Assembly (NCBI GenBank): GCA_022361135.1
Contig: JAKSBM010000609.1
Span: 1-5,572, forward strand
DNA: 5,572 nucleotides
Source of the DNA: Desulfobacterales bacterium
GTDB lineage: Bacteria; Desulfobacterota; Desulfobacteria; Desulfobacterales; Desulfobacteraceae
Direction of reading: 5' to 3'
The translations under genes and the position numbers were made by a program. Shown here one piece after another: positions 1 to 5,402 of the stretch (position 1 is the first letter of the stretch; every line of letters starts with the position of its first letter). The notes under the pieces are model-generated. The model was given only the letters and a program-made list of their open reading frames with translations. It was not told the DNA's origin and searched no databases.

Positions 1-2270
1 AAATGGGCTTTTCCTACGATTGGGATCGGGAAATTGCCACCTGTCGCCCCGAATATTATAGATGGGAACAATGGCTCTTTTTAAAGATGTTGGAAAAGGG
101 CATGGCCTACCGCAAGGAAAGCTATGTTAACTGGTGTGAAAAATGCCAGACCGTTCTGGCCAACGAACAGGTGGAACAGGGCTGCTGCTGGCGCTGTTCC
201 CAGGTGGTCCAGCAGAAGAAACTCTGGCAGTGGTCCTTCAAGATCACCGACTATGCCGAAGATCTTCTGCTTTATTGCGACAAATTGCCCGGATGGCCTG
301 AAAAGGTCACCGTGATGCAGAAGAACTGGATCGGCAAGAGCGTGGGCGCAGAGCTCAAGTTCAAGGTCGACGGCCGGGATGAAGACATCGAGGTCTTCAC
401 CACCCGTCCCGACACGGTGTTTGGTGCCACCTTCATGTGTCTGGCCCCGGAACATCCCCTGGTGGAAAGTTTGGCCAAGGGAACCGAACAGGAAAAGGCC
501 ATTGCCGAATTTGTGGAAAAGGTCTCCTGCCAGGAAAGAACCGCCGAAGGCCTTGAAAAATACGAAAAGGAAGGGGTCTTCACCGGTGCCTACTGCATCA
601 ACCCGGCCACGGGTAAAAAGATCCCGGTCTATGCGGCCAACTTTGTCCTCATGGGATACGGCACCGGCGCCATCATGTCCGTTCCCGCCGGGGACCAGCG
701 CGACTTTGACTTTGCCCGGAAATACGGGTTGGAAGTCCGTGTGGTGGTCCAGCCCGAAGGGGAAGAATTGAACGGGGAAACCATGGAAGAAGCCTACACC
801 GGCCCCGGTGTCATGGTGAATTCCGAACAATTCAACGGCATGGATTCCAAGGACGCCCTGGAAACCATCACCAATTGGCTGGACGAACAGGGCCGGGGTA
901 AAAAGGCGATTTCTTACAGACTGCGGGACTGGGGTATTTCCCGTCAGCGGTATTGGGGAACTCCCATCCCCGTGATCCATTGTCCGGATTGCGGTGTGGT
1001 GCCCGTGCCCGAAGCCGATCTTCCCATTGAGCTGCCCGAGGATGCCAACCTCCTGGAAAAGGGGGGATCCCCCCTGCCCACACTGGATTATTTTGCCAAA
1101 ACCACCTGTCCCACCTGCGGCCGTGAAGATGCCAAACGGGACACCGATACCATGGATACCTTTGTGGAATCTTCCTGGTATTACCTGCGTTATTGTTCAC
1201 CCCGTTTTGAAGAAGGGATGTTCGATCCCGAAGCCGTGAAGTATTGGGCCCCTGTGGATCAATACATCGGTGGTGTTGAGCATGCGGTTCTTCACCTGCT
1301 CTATTCTCGCTATTTCATGCGGGTCCTCCACGACCTGGGCATGGTGGATACCAAGGAACCCTTCACCAACCTGCTCACCCAGGGCATGGTCTGCAAGGAA
1401 ACCATGACCTGCCCCGAACACGGCTATCTCTTCCCGGAACAGGCCGTTGAAACCGAAGGCAAAGAAGGGTTGACCTGCGATCGTTGCGGCCAGGATGTTG
1501 AAGTGGGCCGGGTCATTAAAATGTCCAAGTCCAAGAAAAACGTGGTGGATCCCAACCAGCTCCTGGAACAATACGGGGCTGATGTCACCCGTCTCTTCTG
1601 CCTCTTTGCCGCACCTCCGGAACGGGATCTGGAATGGAGTGAAGATGGTGTGGAAGGCAGCAACCGTTTCGTCAACCGGGTGTGGCGCCTGGTGCTGGAC
1701 GGCATTGAGAATTTTGGTTCCGATGTGGCCGGCTTCACCGGTCCGGCGGCCGATCTCAAGTCCGGCGATGCCAAGGGGCTTTACATCAAGATCAACCAGA
1801 CCATCCAGAAGGTCACCGACGACATTGATAAGAGCTTCCATTTCAACACCGCCATTGCTGCGGTCATGGAGCTGGTCAATGCCCTCTATGGTGTGAAACT
1901 GGAAAAGGCCGACGCTGAAATGAAGTCGGTTGTCCGTTTTGGACTGGAAAGCCTGGTTCTCCTGCTCAGTCCCATCATGCCCCATTTCTGTGAGGAATTG
2001 TTCCGGAAAATGGGATTTGAAGGATCTGTTCTGGAGCAGGCATGGCCCAAGTACCGTGAAGACTCCCTCAAGACCGACGAAGTTCTGGTGGTGGTCCAGG
2101 TGAACGGTAAGCTTCGGTCTAAATTCAACATGGGTGCCGATGACGATGAAGAGGCCATTAAGGCGGCGGCCCTGGGCGACGAGAAGATCCAGAAGTATAC
2201 AGAAGGCAAGGAAGTGCGAAAGATCATTGTGATCCGGAAGAAACAAACCCTTGTAAATATTGTGGTGTAA
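1..2270 (+). CDS. leuS: Leucyl-tRNA synthetase (class I), 5'-truncated by window edge
   Basis: Cytoplasmic enzyme that charges tRNA-Leu with leucine using ATP and hydrolyses mischarged tRNA. The reading frame is open from base 3 (755 codons visible). By comparison with the ~860-residue E. coli enzyme as I recall it, about 114 N-terminal residues, including the HIGH signature, lie off the left edge, so the ATG at base 3 is internal. Visible in order (fragment numbering): a zinc-type cluster C45/C48/C62/C65; the CP1 editing domain with TTRPDT (133-138) and [15 protein letters not shown] (220-234); a second CxxC pair set (C327/C330, C369/C372); the ESSWYY and YIGGVEHA catalytic-core motifs; a leucine-specific insertion with C470/H473/C492/C495; KMSKS (506-510); the anticodon-binding helical domain; and a C-terminal domain ending LVNIVV. 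Oddity: the His normally preceding DQRD in the editing site is Gly. lptE follows after one base. Identity is certain. Confidence 0.98.
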   Translation, partial: MGFSYDWDREIATCRPEYYRWEQWLFLKMLEKGMAYRKESYVNWCEKCQTVLANEQVEQGCCWRCSQVVQQKKLWQWSFKITDYAEDLLLYCDKLPGWPEKVTVMQKNWIGKSVGAELKFKVDGRDEDIEVFTTRPDTVFGATFMCLAPEHPLVESLAKGTEQEKAIAEFVEKVSCQERTAEGLEKYEKEGVFTGAYCINPATGKKIPVYAANFVLMGYGTGAIMSVPAGDQRDFDFARKYGLEVRVVVQPEGEELNGETMEEAYTGPGVMVNSEQFNGMDSKDALETITNWLDEQGRGKKAISYRLRDWGISRQRYWGTPIPVIHCPDCGVVPVPEADLPIELPEDANLLEKGGSPLPTLDYFAKTTCPTCGREDAKRDTDTMDTFVESSWYYLRYCSPRFEEGMFDPEAVKYWAPVDQYIGGVEHAVLHLLYSRYFMRVLHDLGMVDTKEPFTNLLTQGMVCKETMTCPEHGYLFPEQAVETEGKEGLTCDRCGQDVEVGRVIKMSKSKKNVVDPNQLLEQYGADVTRLFCLFAAPPERDLEWSEDGVEGSNRFVNRVWRLVLDGIENFGSDVAGFTGPAADLKSGDAKGLYIKINQTIQKVTDDIDKSFHFNTAIAAVMELVNALYGVKLEKADAEMKSVVRFGLESLVLLLSPIMPHFCEELFRKMGFEGSVLEQAWPKYREDSLKTDEVLVVVQVNGKLRSKFNMGADDDEEAIKAAALGDEKIQKYTEGKEVRKIIVIRKKQTLVNIVV

Positions 2271-2271
2271 A

Positions 2272-2778
2272 ATGAAACGTATTTGCCTTGTAATGGTAGT
2301 GGGGCTGCTGTTCCTGATGACGGCCGGTTGCGGTTATCATCTGGAGGGGGGCGGCTACCTCAAGGACAATACCTCCCGGGTTTCCGTGGCGGTCTTTGAA
2401 AATAAGACCGCCATGGCGCGGGCCGGTGTTGCCTTCACCAATGAGCTGATTCGGGAGATCCAGGAAAAAACCGACACCCGTGTGGTGGACGGTGCAAAAA
2501 GAAAGATCCTGGGAACCATTAAGGCCATTACCTTTTCATCGGTGTCCAGAACCTCCACCACCACGGTGGTGCAGCGGGATGTGACCGCAGTTATGGATGT
2601 GAAACTGGTGGATGGGGAAGGGCAAGTGCTCTGGTCGGTTACGGGTTTTTCCGCCAAGGATACCTATGACGTCCAGGGTGATGTGGCCGATGACCAGCAC
2701 AGCATTGATCAGGCTGTGGCTGAGATTGCCCGGCGGAGCGCCGAACGCATTGTCAGCCAGATGACAGCCAACTTCTAA
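2272..2778 (+). CDS. lptE: LPS-assembly lipoprotein LptE
   Basis: Outer-membrane lipoprotein that plugs the LptD barrel and helps insert lipopolysaccharide into the outer leaflet. The 168-residue product has a short basic start (MKR), a hydrophobic signal segment (about residues 4-17) and a lipobox-like TAGC with the lipidated cysteine at residue 20, followed by the family hallmark CGYHL. The mature part has the family's mixed alpha/beta look: SVAVFENKT (about 42-50), an amphipathic helix with NELIREI, a Thr/Ser-rich strand region, then a C-terminal helix (QAVAEIARRSAERIV). The -3 lipobox residue is Thr rather than the usual Leu. The ATG at 2272 was chosen because it gives a proper signal peptide; a TTG at 2260 in the same frame would add only MWCK. 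No strong Shine-Dalgarno is visible and the gene starts one base after leuS ends, so translational coupling is likely. The leuS-lptE pair is conserved in many Gram-negatives. Confidence 0.9.
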   Translation: MKRICLVMVVGLLFLMTAGCGYHLEGGGYLKDNTSRVSVAVFENKTAMARAGVAFTNELIREIQEKTDTRVVDGAKRKILGTIKAITFSSVSRTSTTTVVQRDVTAVMDVKLVDGEGQVLWSVTGFSAKDTYDVQGDVADDQHSIDQAVAEIARRSAERIVSQMTANF

Positions 2779-2787
2779 TTTAAAAAT

Positions 2788-2836
2788 AAAAAAACAGGTA
2801 GTGCCCGATTTTCACCGGGTACTTACCTGTTTTTTT
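2788..2836. terminator. Bidirectional intrinsic terminator between lptE and rpsT
   Basis: Seven A (2788-2794), then CAGGTAGTGCCCG (2795-2807), an 8-base loop, and CGGGTACTTACCTG (2816-2829), then seven T (2830-2836). The arms pair over about 13 bp with one G-T wobble and one bulged T (2823 or 2824). The T tract ends leftward-coming lptE transcripts (plus strand) and the A tract gives an equal U tract on the minus strand, so the same hairpin suits rpsT, which converges from the right. It lies 9 bases after the lptE stop and 21 bases beyond the rpsT stop. Confidence 0.92.
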
Positions 2837-2857
2837 GTGTAAAGCTGTATTTAGAGC

Positions 2858-3109
2858 TTAGGCATTCACGAGCTTGAACAGTCTGGAAATCTTTCTGTCC
2901 GCTGTTTTCTTGTGGATGATGCCTTTTTTGGCTGCTTTGTGGAAGGCGGACTGGGTCTGTTTCATCAGCTCTGCGGAGTCTTCACCGGCTTCCTTGGCCG
3001 CACGTACTTTCTTTTCAAGGGTTTTGAGAAGGGTTTTTACGGATTTGTTTCTCAGTCTTCTTACCTGGCTCTGTTTTGCACGTTTTTTTGCAGATTTATG
3101 GTTGGCCAA
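2858..3109 (-). CDS. rpsT: 30S ribosomal protein S20
   Basis: Primary-binding small-subunit protein that contacts 16S rRNA. The 83-residue, very basic product starts MANHKSAKKRAKQS, the canonical S20 N-terminus, and contains the long helical bundle sequence and the conserved KGIIHKKTADRKISRL near the C-terminus; length is close to the usual 85-90. The start codon is TTG (3109-3107, minus strand). No choice exists: an in-frame TAG lies three codons upstream (3118-3116) and the first in-frame ATG is deep inside the gene. AAGGAG (3125-3120) lies 10 bases upstream. In E. coli rpsT also starts with UUG, and that weak start is part of S20's translational autoregulation. The gene is monocistronic here, convergent with lptE and divergent from murJ; an rpsT-murJ neighbourhood is known from other proteobacteria. 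Confidence 0.97.
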   Translation of the reverse strand: MANHKSAKKRAKQSQVRRLRNKSVKTLLKTLEKKVRAAKEAGEDSAELMKQTQSAFHKAAKKGIIHKKTADRKISRLFKLVNA

Positions 3110-3119
3110 CTTGGTCTAG

Positions 3120-3125
3120 CTCCTT
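3120..3125 (-). promoter_or_regulatory. Ribosome binding site of rpsT
   Basis: On the minus strand this reads AAGGAG, a near-perfect Shine-Dalgarno, with 10 bases before the TTG start. The strong site with slightly long spacing may compensate for the weak start codon and supports the TTG call. Confidence 0.8.
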
Positions 3126-3131
3126 ATGCTA

Positions 3132-3158
3132 AATTAGTTAATTAAAAATAATTAGTTA
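3132..3158. repeat. 9-bp direct repeat in the rpsT leader
   Basis: AATTAGTTA occurs at 3132-3140 and again at 3150-3158, 18 bp apart start to start. TAATTA at 3139-3144 and 3149-3154 also makes a weak AT-only inverted repeat between them. If rpsT is transcribed from the promoter proposed here, the whole element lies in its 5' untranslated region. It may be a protein or RNA control element, or just low-complexity AT DNA. Confidence 0.4.
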
Positions 3159-3173
3159 TATTTCAAAACAGAA

Positions 3174-3202
3174 AAAATATAATATTTTAAAGGGATTGTC
3201 AA
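3174..3202 (-). promoter_or_regulatory. Predicted sigma-70 promoter of rpsT
   Basis: On the minus strand there is a perfect -35 TTGACA (3202-3197), a 17-base spacer, and -10 TATTTT (3179-3174; 4 of 6 consensus). Transcription would start near 3167, giving a leader of about 57 bases before the TTG start. The -35 box lies within the murJ leader and overlaps its Shine-Dalgarno. Confidence 0.65.
3178..3183 (+). promoter_or_regulatory. Predicted -10 box of the murJ operon promoter
   Basis: A perfect TATAAT at 3178-3183, preceded by an A tract. The best-placed -35 region (about 3155-3160) matches TTGACA poorly, so the promoter may need an activator or an A-tract UP-like contribution. Transcription would begin near 3190, about 20 bases before the murJ ATG. 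It overlaps the proposed rpsT -10 on the other strand. Confidence 0.5.
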
Positions 3203-3205
3203 GGA
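3201..3205 (+). promoter_or_regulatory. Ribosome binding site that fixes the murJ start
   Basis: AAGGA lies 5 bases upstream of the ATG at 3211. An earlier in-frame TTG (3196) would have only the GGGA at 3192-3195 directly abutting it, with no proper spacing, so the ATG is preferred. Confidence 0.7.
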
Positions 3206-3210
3206 AAACT

Positions 3211-4755
3211 ATGGGGCAGCTGGTTAAAAAAACCGCATTGGTGAGCGGGTTAACGCTGGGAAGCAGGGTTCTGGGAATGGTCCGGGATGCAGTGATCGCC
3301 ATGACCCTGGGCGGTGGTCCGGCAGCGGATTTATTTTTTCTAGCTTTCCGGCCCTTTGATTTGCTCCGAAAAATGTTTGCCAATGGATTTTTAACCCTTT
3401 CCTTTATTCCCGTGTTTTCAAATCGCCGGGCCGGGGGGCGTTCCAGCGACGGTGTTGCCATGGTTTCATCCTGCCTGGCCGCCTTGAGCCTGGCCGGGCT
3501 TGTTGTCCTGGGACTGGGACTGATTGGGGCCGACTGGGTGGCTGGTTTTATCGTGCCCGATACCCTGGGAGGGGACGGAAGGGCAACCGTTGCCGCCCTT
3601 TTTAAATTCATGCTTCCCTATGTTTGGATGATCATGGCCGTTTCCCTGGCATCGGCCGTACTTCAATGCCTGGGAAATTTCCACCTTCCGGCACTGGCTC
3701 CCAGCCTCTTCAACGGGGTGGTGATAGCCGCTGCCCTGGGAGCGGGGAAATGGGCGGGCCTGGAAGCTTCCGGTCTGGCCCTGGGGGTGACCCTGGGGGG
3801 CATGGCCCAGTTGATCCTGGTTTTTCCCCGGCTGTTGTCCATGGGCATGGTCCGGTTGAAGGGCATTTCCATGGCCCACCCCGGGGTGGTGGAGGCCGGG
3901 CGTAAGATGCTGCCGGCCATGGTGGGGTCGGGCAGTTTCCATGTTAATATTGTGGTGGCCTCCATCTTTGCCGGTTACCTTTCCCCGGGAAGTGTTTCCA
4001 GCCTTTATTTTGCAGACCGATTGGTCCAGTTTCCCATGGGGCTCATTGCCGTTTCCCTTTCCACGGTCCTGCTGCCCACCCTTTCCCGGCAGCTGGCCGA
4101 CCGGAGAATGGATTTGGCACAGGATACCTTTGAGCAGGGGCTCCGCCTGGGTATTTTTGTCACCCTGCCGGCCATGGCCGGGCTCATGGCCCTGGCCCAT
4201 CCCGTGGTGGAGTTGCTCTTTGCCCGGGGTGCCTTTGGTGCCGATGCCACGGCCCGCACCGGAGATTGCCTTTTTGTCCTGGCGTCCGGCCTCTGGGCCA
4301 TGACCGGGACCCAATTGTTGTCCACCCTTCATTTCGGGCGGTCCCGGATGAAACAGCCCTTCCGGGCCGGGCTGATTGCCATGGGGATGAACCTCATCCT
4401 TTGTCCGATTTTAGGGCCGGCCTGGGGTGCCAAGGGGCTGGCCCTTTCCGTGGCCCTTTCCGCCATGGGCGCCTGCCTTTTTCTTGTCCTCCATCCCCCC
4501 GGGGGCCAGGGGGGCGAAGGGCTGGGGAAGGCGGTTCTGGAATCTGCTTGCCGAGCTCTTTTTCTATCTGTTATAATGTTTTTCCTTGTGCGCCATGCCG
4601 CCTCGGTTCTCATTGTAAATACATTGGGAACAACGGTTTTCAGCCTGGGGATCCTGGGATGTATTCTCCTGGGGGCCGGGTTTGTCTTCGGGGCAGGCTG
4701 GTGGATGGCACGGGGTGATGTCCGTCTTGTTCTCACCCTGTTGAAAAGGAAGTAA
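3211..4755 (+). CDS. murJ: Lipid II flippase MurJ (MviN family)
   Basis: Inner-membrane MOP-superfamily transporter that flips the peptidoglycan precursor lipid II to the periplasmic face. The 514-residue product (E. coli MurJ is about 511) is almost entirely hydrophobic with many membrane helices (14 expected for the family). The N-terminal signature is clear: SRVLGMVRD (18-26), ADLFFLAF (39-46), DLLRKMFANG (50-59), FIPVF (65-69); the repeat-half signature YFADRLVQFPMG lies at 266-277. The arginines equivalent to E. coli R18, R24, R52 and R270 are present (R19, R25, R53, R270). Unusual: the motif commonly written FAEG reads FANG (N58), and the position after ADRLx is Gln273 where E. coli has Glu. 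The ATG at 3211 is supported by AAGGA 5 bases upstream. It is the first gene of a probable operon: the FtsB-like gene begins 2 bases after its stop. Confidence 0.96.
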   Translation: MGQLVKKTALVSGLTLGSRVLGMVRDAVIAMTLGGGPAADLFFLAFRPFDLLRKMFANGFLTLSFIPVFSNRRAGGRSSDGVAMVSSCLAALSLAGLVVLGLGLIGADWVAGFIVPDTLGGDGRATVAALFKFMLPYVWMIMAVSLASAVLQCLGNFHLPALAPSLFNGVVIAAALGAGKWAGLEASGLALGVTLGGMAQLILVFPRLLSMGMVRLKGISMAHPGVVEAGRKMLPAMVGSGSFHVNIVVASIFAGYLSPGSVSSLYFADRLVQFPMGLIAVSLSTVLLPTLSRQLADRRMDLAQDTFEQGLRLGIFVTLPAMAGLMALAHPVVELLFARGAFGADATARTGDCLFVLASGLWAMTGTQLLSTLHFGRSRMKQPFRAGLIAMGMNLILCPILGPAWGAKGLALSVALSAMGACLFLVLHPPGGQGGEGLGKAVLESACRALFLSVIMFFLVRHAASVLIVNTLGTTVFSLGILGCILLGAGFVFGAGWWMARGDVRLVLTLLKRK

Positions 4756-4757
4756 CC

Positions 4758-5039
4758 ATGGGTGCATTTGAAAAAATAGGGTTTTATCTGGTTTTTTGTT
4801 TCTGGATTCTTATTCTGGTCCTAATCGTGGTTTCCCCCAATGGAATCATGGATTACCGGCAATTGCAGGTAAAAGCCGTTGCCATGGACGCCAAGATTCT
4901 GGCTGCGGAGCGGGAGAACCGACGACTGGAAAAGGAAATCTGGAACCTGAAGCAGAACCCTGCTTATATCCGCCATCTGGCCAAACATGAACACGGCATG
5001 GCCGAAGAAGATGAACTTGTATTTAAAATGAAGCGTTGA
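4758..5039 (+). CDS. Septum formation initiator family protein (FtsB/DivIC-like)
   Basis: A bitopic inner-membrane divisome protein; in E. coli FtsB forms a complex with FtsQ and FtsL that activates septal peptidoglycan synthesis. The 93 residues show a short cytoplasmic start, one membrane helix (about 7-25), the family GIxxY turn (G29-Y33), a coiled coil (about 34-66, with L36, I47, N54, L57, I61, L64 at heptad-type positions) and the C-terminal motif NPAYIRHLAKHEHGM (67-81) followed by ELVFK, matching the usual D-P-x-Y-I-E...GM...E-x-V-F pattern. AAGGA (4746-4750), inside the end of murJ, is 7 bases from the ATG; the genes are 2 bases apart, implying co-transcription and coupling with murJ. 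Whether it is the functional FtsB of this organism or a paralogue cannot be told from the window. Confidence 0.88.
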   Translation: MGAFEKIGFYLVFCFWILILVLIVVSPNGIMDYRQLQVKAVAMDAKILAAERENRRLEKEIWNLKQNPAYIRHLAKHEHGMAEEDELVFKMKR

Positions 5040-5064
5040 GCCGGACCCGGTGCCGGCATTCTAA

Positions 5065-5078
5065 ATCCTGGAAAGGAT
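5065..5078 (+). promoter_or_regulatory. Hairpin embedding the Shine-Dalgarno of the TPR-like gene
   Basis: ATCCT (5065-5069), loop GGAA (5070-5073), AGGAT (5074-5078): a 5-bp stem closed by a GNRA-type tetraloop. The likely ribosome binding site AAAGGA (5072-5077), 7 bases before the ATG at 5085, lies in its loop and 3' arm. The stem is short, so any masking effect is speculative. Confidence 0.4.
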
Positions 5079-5084
5079 GGTCAC

Positions 5085-5378
5085 ATGGAATCTGATTACA
5101 ACACCCTTGAACTGGCAAGAATTTACGAAAACCAGGGCTATTTTGAAGATGCCCTCTCCGTTTACACGGCATTGGATGCATCCGCCCAGGGGCAGGATCT
5201 TGAAATCCATGCCGCCTGCCAGCGGATGACCAAGGCATTGGGTATGGACGCCCAGGAGGGCCCGCTGGAATCCCAGGATGCCCAGGGCCGGGTCAAGGGG
5301 CTCATGGAGCAATGGATGGAATTGTTGGTGGCCGAGCAGCGGCTCCGGGTTTTCCAGGACATTAAAAACCGGATATGA
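5085..5378 (+). CDS. Small TPR-like protein of unknown function
   Basis: A 97-residue soluble, acidic protein with no signal peptide or membrane segment. Residues 7-30 (TLELARIYENQG then YFEDALSVYTAL) fit a single tetratricopeptide repeat: L10, A11, Y14, G18, A23 and Y27 fall on TPR consensus positions. A polar, Gln/Gly/Asp-rich middle (about 31-67) leads to a C-terminal amphipathic helix (about 68-97, including EQWMELLVAEQRLRVF). One TPR hairpin plus a helix suggests a protein-interaction adaptor. The ATG at 5085 has AAAGGA 7 bases upstream. It sits 45 bases after the FtsB-like gene and 24 before the next gene, all on the same strand, so it probably belongs to the murJ operon; a link to cell division or to the following membrane protein is conjecture. 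I do not recognise a named family. Confidence 0.75.
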   Translation: MESDYNTLELARIYENQGYFEDALSVYTALDASAQGQDLEIHAACQRMTKALGMDAQEGPLESQDAQGRVKGLMEQWMELLVAEQRLRVFQDIKNRI

Positions 5379-5402
5379 AAAATCGAATTTAGTTGATCTA
5401 CC

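Noticed and set aside
81..980. Long minus-strand open frame opposite leuS (299 codons)
   Set aside because: It is fully antisense to unmistakable leuS codons, has a low-complexity His/Gly/Phe-rich product with no family features, and reflects codon bias.
1197..2246. Minus-strand open frame opposite the 3' half of leuS (349 codons)
   Set aside because: Antisense to conserved LeuRS motifs including KMSKS; no recognisable domain and no ribosome site.
2260..2271. Earlier TTG start for lptE
   Set aside because: It adds MWCK before the natural basic start of the signal peptide and overlaps the leuS end without a ribosome site; ATG 2272 fits better.
3083..3089. A7 run (minus strand) in rpsT codons 6-9 as a programmed frameshift site
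   Set aside because: It encodes the conserved A-K-K of S20; no stimulatory structure or sensible alternative frame product is visible.
2874..3145. Plus-strand open frames opposite rpsT (77-81 codons)
   Set aside because: They overlap the clear S20 gene antisense and look hydrophobic only because of the complement of Lys/Ala codons.
3196..3210. Earlier TTG start for murJ
   Set aside because: No properly spaced Shine-Dalgarno, whereas the ATG at 3211 has AAGGA at 5 bases and matches the family N-terminus.
3466..4332. Minus-strand open frame opposite murJ (288 codons)
   Set aside because: The product is Gly/His/Gln-rich low complexity, the mirror of Ala/Leu/Pro codons in murJ.
4495..4505. C6G5 run in murJ as a phase-variable tract
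   Set aside because: It encodes a Pro-Gly loop, murJ is normally essential, and the runs are too short for typical phase variation.
5040..5057. GCCGG/CCGGC hairpin as a terminator after the ftsB-like gene
   Set aside because: The stem is only 5 bp with no following T tract, so it is unlikely to stop transcription.
5375..5392. Five-codon frame (MKNRI) overlapping the TPR gene stop
   Set aside because: No ribosome site and too short to judge; most likely chance.
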